A DNA stretch of 64,000 bases from assembly GCA_030144725.1 (NCBI GenBank), contig JASKMD010000029.1, positions 9,432,358-9,496,357 on the forward strand, read 5' to 3'. Shown here piece by piece: positions 54,715-64,000 of this stretch. Source of the DNA: Haematococcus lacustris. Taxonomy: Eukaryota > Chlorophyta > Chlorophyceae > Chlamydomonadales > Haematococcaceae. How positions within the stretch are numbered: the stretch's first letter is position 1; every line of letters begins with the position of its first letter. Below the pieces are notes generated by a model, which did no database searches, had not been told where the DNA came from, and saw nothing but the letters and a program-made list of their open reading frames with translations. Position numbers and translations under genes: made by a program.

Positions 54715-57700
54715 TCATCGATACCCCAGCTTGGCCTCAAGCTGCACTCGAGTGAGAGGTACTTCTGCATCGCTGTCACTATCGCTGCTGGAATTACCGC
54801 CCCCATCCGGCCCGGGTACTGTAAAGGTCGCGGTGCTGGAGGCGTTTCCCACGCCCTTGGAAATGACAGACACACGTGACGATTGCTGCACCGGCCCGCC
54901 AAACCCATCCCGAGCACTGGAGCTTTTGGCTTTACTCAGCTTTGGAACCGTGAGACCCGTGGACGGCAGGCTGACGGGCGCGTTGCCTCGACTGGCAGCG
55001 GAATTAGAGCGCACCAATCCATTGGCTGCGCCGCTCTTGCCCAGGATGGTCGAGTACACGGCAACCACGGCACGAGCTCGCGTCTCAAAGAGACCGAGGT
55101 TCTGAGCGCAGCAGCAGGCCAAGGGCAAAGGAAGGTATGAAGCGGTGCTGAGTAAGCGTCCCATCCACAGTTCAGGCTGTCAAGCCACCCCACCAGCTAC
55201 TTGCTCGACATGTGGCTGTACCCAACCAACGTTCCAGGCACTGGATTGCCCAGCTGCAACATGCCCTGGTTTTGTCTCAGCATGGAGACTCAGTATTGCA
55301 ACATGGCGTTGCTCCTTCCTCACTCAGCAGGAGCAGCATTAGCGGCACCAGCACCAGCATGAGGGCAATACTGGCAGCTGCGTGATGGGGACTTCTGAGC
55401 TGCCACAGCAGCACACAGCTCCCATCAGCACTTACCTCCATGAGGGTGGCAAACACACAGGCTGGGTCTTGTGGCCTGGCTGGCTGCGCCGGCACCACTC
55501 CCAGCGCCTTCAGGGCAGCCGCCACCCCTGCCCTGACAAGTGCCAGCCGCCGCTCAATGCCTACTTGCTTGTCCCGGAGACCCTCCATACGCCTGGTAAG
55601 CAGCAGCAGCAGCAGTAGCAGCAGGAGAAGGACATCTTGTGCAGCAGCAGTGATGGAGCCATGCAGCAGGTCCTGGCCACCAGCAGTGGCAGCGGCAGGA
55701 GCAGCAGTGGCTACCCTGCATGGACGCCACTTGCTGCCATCCTCACAGCACTGCTTGCAGTCCCCAGGTTAGCAAGCACAGCAGCAGCAGCAGTGCCTGG
55801 TCCACGATGTCCACAGTCCATGGGGGGTGTTTTCCTAGGAGACTTGATGCACAGCGTAGCTGATGCATGGCATGCTTGGGAACGCCCAGCTTCCACTCAC
55901 TTGCAGGCTGCGTCCCTCTTGGCCAGTGTGGCCTGGATGACCTCCTTCTGCTGGGCCAGCGCTCCCTGGGCCTCAGCTGCAGCAGCTTCAGCCTATGCAG
56001 CACCGCCAAGGATCAGCAGCGTCGGCACCAGGGGTTGCAGCATGGGGTGCGGTGGGAATGCATGGGCGCAGCCTCCAGGTCGGGACGCAGTTGGCAGCAC
56101 CCCGTTGCTCCTGCCAACTCACCATGCAATCACCATGCAGCAGCCTACTGTGCAGCCACACAGCCCTCCACAGCCCCTGGTAGCTTGATGGCCCGGCCTA
56201 CCTGCAATTGCTCGAGCTCTTGTTGCAGGGCGCCCAGCTTCTCATTGGCCTGGTTGCAGCTGGAGAAGACCTCAAAGTTCTGGGCTTCCAAGCGGCAGCA
56301 GTATGCTACCAGCTGCTGCAGCAGTTCACTGGAGGTACGGTTTTTGCTGTTGGACGTCTTGGGCTGCCGCAAGTGTTGATCCCCGATGCCAGTGATGCCC
56401 AGCAGCTGGCTGATGAGCTGCTCACACTGGGCTGCACTGGGCAGCTGGGAGGCTGTAGGTGAAGAGTCGGCACTGCCTGCAGCAGTCATGGCTTCTAGCC
56501 GCTGGGCTTGGGCCTGTAGAGCAGGAGGTCGACACCACAGCCTCTACACCCTGCAGCATTCACTCAAACAGGCTTAGGACAAGGTGAGGTTTATTGCACG
56601 CTTAGCAGTGCAGTAACTCTCTACTGGTGCCGGGCTAGGAGAAGCAGAAAGAGGAGGGCAGCAGAACAGGTATATAACCTGGCTGTCAAGCAGGGGCATT
56701 TGCATGGAAGCACCATTGAGGCTTACCAGCAGCAGCTGCTTGTCGGCGCCTTGGCAGTCAGCTAGAGACTTCAGCACTTCCTCGGCTGCCCCGGCCTCTC
56801 GCTGGTTGGCAACTTGTAGCGCTGTGGCGCTACGACGGGCGCTGACACGCGCCTCGTCGGCGATTGCGATGGCTGCGCGCACGGCATCTAGCTCGGCCTG
56901 GCGAGACGCGATGTCGCGCTCCAGGCGCTGGCAGAGCTGCGGCAGAGAGGTGACAGCAAGCTACATACTCATAGTGGTCTTCCCTGGGACGCTGCTCGTT
57001 AAGGGTATCGTGGGCGACATGACGACGGTGGCGTCATTAGGGTGGCAGACCCACTCAGCCACCTTGGTTGGTGTTCAGTGCACTTGCCCTTACCTGCTCA
57101 AATGCCTCTCTGTCCTTATTGTGCGACTCAATCTCCGCCCGTAGCTCGTTGTTCTTGGCCAGTGTCTCACAGAAACGCCTCTCCATCTAAGGGCATCATG
57201 GCACACAGTCCCCACACTGTTACGCACTCCAAGGCACAGCTTCCAATGCATGTCGAGGGCAAAGTGCCTGTGATGCTGCCATTGCTCGATGCTCTGATGT
57301 GTGCCCGGGCTCAAGCTGACTGCCAAGCTGGTCATGCTCTGGCCTTCCCATGCATTGCATGCTGCCCTCACAAGGCATCACCTCATGCCAGCAACTAGAT
57401 GCAAAAGTGTCACGGTCACACAGCCTGCACGCACCTTCTACCACACTGCCTCGATCTGCTCTGACAGCTTCATCCCTATCCGCCCTGCCCCATTCCCTGC
57501 TGCACCACTACAGCTACACTGCTCCTCCACCACATCAGCTTGTTTGCAGCCTTCTCAACGCACCTGCTCCAGCCTGTTCTCTAGCAGCTGTCGTGTCTTC
57601 AGAGCCTGACGGGATGCCTCCACAGCTGACTGGGGTCCGCCTGTGAGCCGGCGCAGGTCAAGCACCTGAGGCCAGGGCGCAGGGGTGGCTCCTGTGCAGA

Positions 57701-59277
57701 GGTCTGACAACGGAGCTGGGATGACCCTTCCTTCTAGGCAGGAATCCATTGCCCCTGCCCATGTTTGACCAACACCAGCATGACAATACATACAGGCCAT
57801 ATTCCCAGTCAGGGTGTGGGAGTTGACAGATCTGGTACATGAGGCATCTGAGCTGCACCTGAGATGATTAAGTTCGCCTCAGCTGCCTGCCCTTGGGAGA
57901 AGTGTGGATCCCTCCTCTACATGGCTACAAACCCATGGGGCAGAAGGAAGGGCCAGCAAGTGCTCAGCAGCACACCAGGAGGCAGGGATTGGTGTGGGGC
58001 ACCTTAGGCTCATGCATCAGCCAGGTGCATCAGCAGGGATGTGGCGAGCCCAGCTTGAGCCTCAGACCCCAGGAAGGGGGCGGTGGCTTTGAATCATGCT
58101 ATGAACCTAAGCCATGGCTCTGTGTTATGGCAGTGCCAGAGCAAATCATGGGCCACTAGACACAGTGGCCCGGCAAGTGGCTTGGGTAAGCTGAGGCAAT
58201 TCAGGCTAAGCCCATGACCAGGCTGTGCACCTGATGTCTATTATGCTGCTGTGAGCAAATTGGAGCAAAGGCTGCAGACGCCATGGCCTAGGCCGTGGGA
58301 CCCAGCAAATGTTGTGGTGTGTTATGCTTCCCCATGTCTGTAGCATTCCTTTCACATCATTCAGCCCTTGGACTTGCATCCTCTATGGTGGTGGTGGTGG
58401 TGGTGGCTAGACCTGGACAAGTAAGCTGCCAGCCGAGAGGCAAGGAGTACCCCAACCTGGGCTACAAGCGGCTGCGAGACCAGCCACCCAAGAGCCAGCA
58501 GCAGCGGCAGCCTGTGGCACAGTAGTGTGTGTCCCCACTGAAGCCGTCATTAGCTTACAGCGCATGTCCGTCATGCCAACTCCAGACTATAGCCCTGTCA
58601 CAGGGGTCAGGCAATAGTGTAGATGGAAGGCGCCCCTGCCATGTGCATGGGAACATGTAAGCCCGTCTAATGTAAGCCCTAGTGAGGGACGCGGGGTCAA
58701 CCAGCCAGGGTTTGGTCCTGACTTCTACCTAACTGTCACCATCCAGCTTGTGCTGTTGCTATACCGCATAGCATTAATAGCAGTGCAGCGTCACCTTGGC
58801 TTGCGTGACCTCCAGCTCCTGGTTCATGGCTTCCACCTGCCGGCTCTCTACTTCAATCTATGGCGCAAGGCAGCAATCCTGAGGTGAAGGTTGCACATGG
58901 GAAGCTAGTAGGCATGCCTTCATACCCAGTGGACAGTACCTTACGGTTGTATGTCTCAATCAGGTCTTGCAGCTTCTCAACCCGCTCCTGCTGTGCTGAT
59001 CCCATGGCCTGCAACAGAGCGTGCTTTGTATGTAACAGGGCTGCAGCTAAGATAGCCTGTTGTGAGAGAGATAGTAAGGGTGCCCCAGCACCTGTGGGCC
59101 CTGACCAAGCTCTTCTTGCAACCTGGCATTCTCCTTGCGCAGTAGTTCAATTTGCTGGCGCTGGTGCGCCAATGTCTTCGCTTCCTCATCCACTTCCGCA
59201 TTGCGTACACCCTCCATTGCCTTGATACGCTGCTGCCATTCGCTGACTTGCTGCTCAAGCGCAGAGCAAGCGGACAT
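54715..59277 (-). CDS. 556-residue coiled-coil protein, ODA docking complex (CCDC63/CCDC114)-like
   Basis: Ten exons all join in phase: 59092-59277, 58940-59008, 58795-58857, 57564-57665, 57094-57186, 56727-56936, 56202-56513, 55901-55992, 55436-55592, 54715-55101. Almost the whole product is heptad-rich coiled coil. NNELRAEIESHNKDREAFEQ and LEAQNFEVFSSCNQANEKL resemble the conserved (N)ELREEID and NFxxFNYxxExN segments of outer-dynein-arm docking proteins (ODA1/CCDC63/CCDC114). The C-terminus is Ser/Asp-rich and probably disordered. An axonemal role is inferred from this resemblance. The start at 59277 is used; an in-frame ATG lies at 59340. The large intron 57666-58794 contains a Fanzor-like 3' end. 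Confidence 0.72.
58418..58690 (+). mobile_element. 3' end of a subfamily-1 Fanzor-like element inside an intron
   Basis: Keeps only the ORF tail (GKEYPNLGYKRLRDQPP, stop at 58524), the scaffold and CCCTAGTGAGGG (58677-58688, complement of the shared palindrome). Antisense to its host gene. Confidence 0.7.
58541..58625 (+). ncRNA. Candidate omega-RNA scaffold, subfamily 1
   Basis: About 17 nt past the ORF stop. Contains the complements of the blocks in the minus-strand copies (ATTAGCTTACA, GTCATGCCAACTC, CTATAGCCCTGTCACAGGGG, TCAGGCAATAGTGTAG). Confidence 0.45.
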
Positions 59278-59610
59278 GTCAATCAGCGGTCTTCCCCGCG
59301 ACAACCGAGGGTGGTGAGAACAGCGTGATACTCCTATCAAGTCAACCTTTAATCCCTAATTTTGATCCCTACAGCCCTCATGCAACACCAAAATAAATCA
59401 TGAGGTGTAATCAAACACAGGCTGCGAGATCATTATTGTAAAGGCTACTGACAGTGTGCCTAATGCCCACTTCAGCTCAGCCTTCTGTTGTGTGTGCCTC
59501 CAGGCTACTACTAGCAAGAGCTCTACCCCACTCTATAGCTCTTACTCACACACATCCCCTTTGTTAGGGGTTTGGTATCCTGGTTTCTTGGATTGTCTTG
59601 CTGTAGCTGG

Positions 59611-60766
59611 CTATTGCCGCCACTTGCGCCGCCACTTACGTAGCAGGGCCTTGTCACGCAAGTACACCCACTCCTGGCCTGGCTGGCCTGGCTTTGGCAA
59701 GGCTGGGCGGCCATCCCAGTAGCACAGCTCAGTGGGGCGTGGGCCTGGGCCAACTGCACAGCGGCGGATGTTTAGCGCGGCTGAGACGTCCCGGTCATAG
59801 AACCTGCACATGGGTGTGGGAGATGCATGAAGTCAAGTCATGTGCCATGTGTCATGTGTCACTTTATGTGGGATATGTCGCCATGCACATGTGCAGTGTC
59901 AGGCCATTGCTTACCTGATGTTGTTGCTTGTTGAGCACATCAAACCCCTGACTCGGGATCGCTTCGCCGAGCTGTACACTGGCCGCAGCCACCTGCATGG
60001 ACACATGCACACTTGTAAGCTTTTTCCTTACCTTCCCAATCTTGACCCTACCAAGCCACCTTGACTCCACCACCTCCCAGCACTACCCTGACCCTCCCCC
60101 ACTGACCCTCTCACCTGAAGGACTCAGGCGGCTGCCCAGGGAGGGCCTCACTGGGGTTGCTGTAGGGTGAGCTGACCCGGCTTATGCGGAACTCATCAAC
60201 CATCAGCACTCGCCCTGCTGGGAACTGCCTCAGCGCCTCCTTTAGCAGCGGCGGGCGCGGAGGTCAGGGTGCGCTGCTAGCACGGCAGCCACTGCCGCGT
60301 TAGGCCGAGTGTTCGCGCCGTTTCCGGGCGGGCCGCGGCACAGCTGCAGGAACAGGTTCCTGCAGCTGAGGTCCGGGATGGCTGCCTGGGAGACTGGGAT
60401 GTCTGTGTACACGGGCTGGTCGTGCAAGCCGAGCGGGTCGGCTACGTGAATGGCAAACAAGCCGCGCACGAGAAACCTGGCGAGCACCGCCCGCTCGCTG
60501 CAGGCCTCCACTCGTGGCTGCACCGCGTCGGCCAGGAAGGCATCCCAAAGCTCTTGCGGCAAGTGGTCGATGAGGTGGGCTAGCTAAAACTTCCTGCCGT
60601 GGTATGTGCTGTCCCTATCGCGGGCAGCGCGGGCCTCTCCGGAAACCTTTTTATTTCGCTGCGCTTCGGTGAGGTCCGGCTGTAGTGCCTCGTCGCGGTC
60701 CTCAATGTCACTGTCCGGGTCCTCTGGCACTGGCCTAGGCACGGGTCGTCTTTTTTTCTTAGCCAT
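59611..60766 (-). mobile_element. Fanzor/TnpB-like element, subfamily 3, with introns and internal deletion
   Basis: Downstream exons are intact and phase-matched: about 60115-60245 (VLMVDEFRISRVSS), 59915-59992 (WLRPVYSSAKRSRVRGLMC) and 59611-59803 (FYDRDVSAALNIRR, then a basic C-terminus KWRRKWRQ). Upstream, a start at 60766 gives a nuclear-localisation-like N-terminus (MAKKKRRPVPRP), then, after an in-frame TAG near 60588, a helical stretch (VEACSERAVLARFLVRGLFA). The join near 60245 skips the whole RuvC-I region, so this is a deletion derivative. Whether the N-terminal part is truly Fanzor is inferred. Confidence 0.6.
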
Positions 60767-60989
60767 AGAAAGCAAAACCGCTAAGCCGCCACAAATACGC
60801 GAATATTGTTGGTTTTGTTTGTTTGCAATAACTGTTTTTCCTGGATTTTCCTGTGCGTGGATTCCTGTCACCAGCAGAGGATGCACAGCGTGATACTCCA
60901 AGTCAACCTCGTCAGTGAAGCTGGCGGGGTCACAGCTTCTGTAATGCTTGAACTCGACAAGCTATAACTTGTGCTGGGTGTCAGTCAAA

Positions 60990-61740
60990 CAAAACTCATC
61001 CAACAAGGAACAACATGCCTGACTGTGGGTAATCTCACTCAGCTACTACAAACATGTTGTAGCATCCTCAGTCGCACCCTTGATGACTGCCAACCCCACA
61101 TTGATGGCACGTTCTGGGCAAACCCCATGACCACTGGGCACCTCATCAAAACTAACAGCCTGTGCAAACTACCAGGCCCTATGCGTTGTTGCGGGCCCGG
61201 CCATCAATGCCCCGCCGGTACTCTGCAGCCCGGTGCAGCTGCTGCCTGACCTTGGGCAGCCGGTCATTGACCAGCTTGTAGCGCTGCTGGTACTCCTTGC
61301 CAATGGGGGGTAGGGCCTCCAGGCCCTCCCAGCGGCACAGCTCCAGGGGGCGCTGCTTGCTCTCCCCAATGCGCTGGAAGTTGAGGCACGGGTTGGTGTC
61401 CCGGTCCAGCCACCTGCCCCATGGGGGGGCCTGGGGTCGCTGTACTGGGCCAGGTGGGGGCTGGGCAGGGGGCTGGTCCTGGGCAGGGGGAGGGGGCTGG
61501 GCAGGGGAGGGGGCTGGGCAGGGGGAGGGGGCTGGTCCTGAGCAGGTGGCTCCTGGGCAAGGAGGGCCTGGGCAGGGGCAGGAGGGTCCTGGGCAAGTGG
61601 AGCTGGGGGAGGGGGTTTGGGCGGCACCTCATGGCACCACTTGAGGCCCCGCACACACTTAGCGTCCCGCAGGCTCCAGGCTGGGCGCAACAGCCGGTGG
61701 TTGACCTGCCCTGCTGGGGGTACCCAGTCTGCCGTCGGAC
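60990..61740 (-). mobile_element. Fanzor/TnpB-like element, subfamily 2, C-terminal half
   Basis: The complement encodes LLRPAWSLRDAKCVRGLKWC, a long Pro-rich linker, WLDRDTNPCLNFQRIGES, RPLELCRWEG, KEYQQRYKLVNDRLPK and LHRAAEYRRGIDGRARNNA ending near 61187. The 3' non-coding part (60990-61187) recurs at 16441, 31020 and 33430. The 5' end stops abruptly at about 61740, next to a duplicated TCGA-rich repeat. Confidence 0.72.
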
Positions 61741-61741
61741 A

Positions 61742-61955
61742 TTTTCCCCCGGGTCGCCGAAACCTGTCAATTTTTGCAAAATCGATGGGGTCATCGAAAT
61801 AGGATCGATTGCGGTCGAAGGCGGTCGAAGCTGACCGAAATCTGTCGAGCGACCGATAGGCTGGCCGCCAGAGACTTCCCCCGGGTCATCGAAACCTGTC
61901 GATTGTGGCAAAGTCGACGGGGTCATCGAAATAGGGTCGATTGCGGTCGAAGTTG
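61742..61955. repeat. Two direct copies of a TCGA-rich unit of about 75 bp
   Basis: CCCCCGGGTC-CGAAACCTGTC, GGGGTCATCGAAATAGG and TCGATTGCGGTCGAAG recur at about 61747-61820 and 61875-61950. Confidence 0.8.
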
Positions 61956-64000
61956 GTTGAAAGAGTTTGGTTGGCTGAGACGGGCGAGACCGGTAAACAG
62001 CATGTCAGATCGTTGTTAACCCGTCCATCTATGCCACACGGTATGCCCCAAGGTTACACACTTACGGGTTGCATGTATGTTTCGCTAAGGAAGCGCTAAG
62101 GAAGCAAAGGGATCGCAAAGGACAGCACACTGCCACACCAAACACGCATCCGAGGAGCTGGCAGCCAGGAGGAGCCAGGAGCAGCCAGGAACAAATCGCA
62201 GCCAGAAGCGTAGCTACGAGCAAGCCAGGCGTCGCCAGCCAGCAGCCATAGCAAGCATGCGACCAGGTTGAGCGAAAGGAGCAAGAGGCTGCGAGGTGTA
62301 GAGAATAGTAAGCCAGGGGAAAGGTGCGCTGTGAGGAGCAAGGTGCGGCGCTCATTGATATTGTGGCTCATGTTGAGCGCCTTTTAGTTGAAGAAGAAAT
62401 CCAGTTAGACTAGTTTTAGTTGAAGAAGAAATCCAGTTAGAGGAGCTTCCACAGCCTACCGGGAAGGTACGATGAACAGCACCGGAAAGGTACGATGATC
62501 ATCGACAAATGCAAATCCTCTAATGAGCTGGCGAGATAGCAACTATTGGTAAAGGATGTGTGTCTCATGTTGCATGGGTTGCTTGCAGGTGAAGTGGATT
62601 GGAGGTGGAAGTGAATTGGAGGAGCCTTGAGCGCAGGAGCAGTAAGCCAGAATCTAAGAAGTGCAGCCAAGGGAAGCAGCTTGGCAGAACAGCCATGAGC
62701 AGCCAGGAGCAGCCAGGAGCAGTTGGAAGCGGCAGTGATGAGCGGCAGCGATGAGCAGCAACCTCCCCCCCTTGCCGCCGCCCCCCTCACCCCATACCAA
62801 ACCCCATTTCCCCCTCCTCACACACTTCACCTAGCAAATTGTGAGTGGCTAGCCCTTGCAAATGTGTGGCTCCATGTACCTGGTCTGACCGCTGTCATGC
62901 CCTTGTTTTTCTGCAGGTTTTCTGCATCAATAAACCTCTCACGCCCAGCCCAGCCCCAATTCAATGCTCCCCTCCTCTCCCCTCCCCTCCCCTCCCCTCC
63001 CCTCCCCTCCCCTCCCCTCCCCTCCCCTCCCCTCCCCTCCCCTCCCCTCCCCTCCCCTCCCCTCCCCTCCCCTCCCCTCCCCTCCCCTCCCCTCCCCTCC
63101 CCTCCCCTCCCCTCCCCTCCCCTCCCCTCCCCTCCCCTCCCCTCCCCTCCCCTCCCCTCCCCTCCCCTCCCCTCCCCTCCCCTCCCCTCCCCTCCCCTCC
63201 CCTCCCCTCCCCTCCCCTCCCCTCCCTCCCCTCCCCTCCCCTCCCCTCCCCTCCCCTCCCCTCCCCTCCCCTCCCCTCCCCTCCCCTCCCCTCCCCTCCC
63301 CTCCCCTCCCCTCCCCTCCCCTCCCCTCCCCTCCCTCCCTCCCCTCCCCTCCCCGAGGCAGCCATACAAGAAAGCGGCAGCCATACTGGGGCATGAGGAC
63401 GCAAGCAGCCAAGAGCCAAGGTGAGTGCACATGCTGTTGGGGTGTTTGGCCAGCCTGCCCACCTCTAGTCATGCATGTCCTTGTTTGTTGATCACAAGCA
63501 TGCCCCTGGCTTGCTGCAGGTCTAACCATCACACTCCAACCCCTTGGTTGCTTCCCCCTAACCCTACCCTGTCCCATCACCAACACCACCAGGTCTCCTA
63601 CACCCCCCTTCCCCCCTCCCCCTCACTTCCCCCCGACATCATAGTTCCCTCCATACCCTACCCAGCAGCCAGGAGCAAGACCCATCTTCTCCCTCTTCTC
63701 CCTGCTTAATCTCATTCCTCTTCTCCCTCTCGTGCCTGCCCTCTCTTCTCCCCCTTCTCCCTCTTCTACCTAACCCCTCTAAAGTGGCTAACCGCCTGCC
63801 GGTAGGTGGCTGACCCAGCTCAGCCCAGCCCAACTTGCCTCCTGACCCTTCCTCCTTCCTATCCCCCTTCCTCCTTTCCTCTGCTGTCCTCTGCAAGTCC
63901 GCCACCCGTCTACTTCCCCCCACCCCAGCGGGCAGCTTGGAGCGGGAAGCCTGGAGCAGGCAGCCCGGAGTCGGCGCTAGTAGTACATGGCGCTAGTAGT
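61956..64000. other. Right-end region without a confident gene
   Basis: Holds a 33-bp tandem duplication (TTTTAGTTGAAGAAGAAATC at 62382 and 62414) and the CCCCT array. A possible plus-strand exon at about 63355-63419 ends in a good GTGAGTG donor, but no family is recognisable. Confidence 0.4.
62964..63355. repeat. CCCCT pentanucleotide array
   Basis: About 78 near-perfect units with a few 4-bp interruptions; the Leu-Pro-Ser and Gly-Glu-Arg ORFs across it are artefacts. Confidence 0.97.

Noticed and set aside
62723..63589. Leu-Pro-Ser and Gly-Glu-Arg ORFs
   Set aside because: Reading through the CCCCT array; no conserved sequence.

Overview
The window reads as nuclear DNA of a chlorophycean green alga. 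Genes are split into many short exons with GT-AG introns, introns and coding linkers are full of CAG/GCA-rich low complexity and GC-rich tandem arrays, and TGTAA is used as a likely poly(A) signal. The gene set also fits: an OPR-type organellar RNA-binding protein, a coiled-coil protein resembling the outer-dynein-arm docking complex, and plant-type PARN, HACD/PAS2 and SKA2. A volvocine/Haematococcus-like genome is my best guess; it is inferred from gene content, not from a database match. There is one 500-N scaffold gap (3741-4240).

Layout. 168-3324 (-): 5' part of an M14 zinc carboxypeptidase running off the left edge. 4580-12059 (-): multi-exon OPR-like protein whose introns hold a hexanucleotide array and a minisatellite. 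14268-15195 (-): secreted hevein-type chitin-binding protein, 3' end not found. 17215-19130 (-): short secreted or membrane-anchored protein of unknown function. 24077-29860 (-): 1514-residue acidic/RE-rich protein with a C-terminal GYF-like domain. 33874-36388 (-): HROB-like OB-fold protein, head to head with 36581-44751 (+): PARN deadenylase. 45374-47607 (-): HACD dehydratase. 47854-51693 (+): ARPC2. 53648-54410 (-): SKA2. 54715-59277 (-): 556-residue coiled-coil protein of the ODA-docking type. For most of these genes I could chain exons with matching splice phases and recover conserved family motifs.

Between and inside these genes are at least eleven relics of Fanzor/TnpB-like elements (eukaryotic OMEGA nucleases), recognised by VDEFRTS and DRDxNAALN blocks. 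They fall into three subfamilies. Two subfamilies carry conserved non-coding DNA just 3' of the ORF, where an omega RNA would be expected, and the first also has a palindrome further 3' that may mark the element end. All copies look truncated or frameshifted. Two lie in PARN introns and one in an intron of the coiled-coil gene. This family, with its unusual loss of zinc-ribbon cysteines, is the most promising undescribed system here. The second standout is a perfect 15-bp hairpin whose loop is exactly the 5' splice site of a HACD exon.

The genes do not form one pathway. They are ordinary housekeeping, flagellar and organellar genes in a repeat-rich region.
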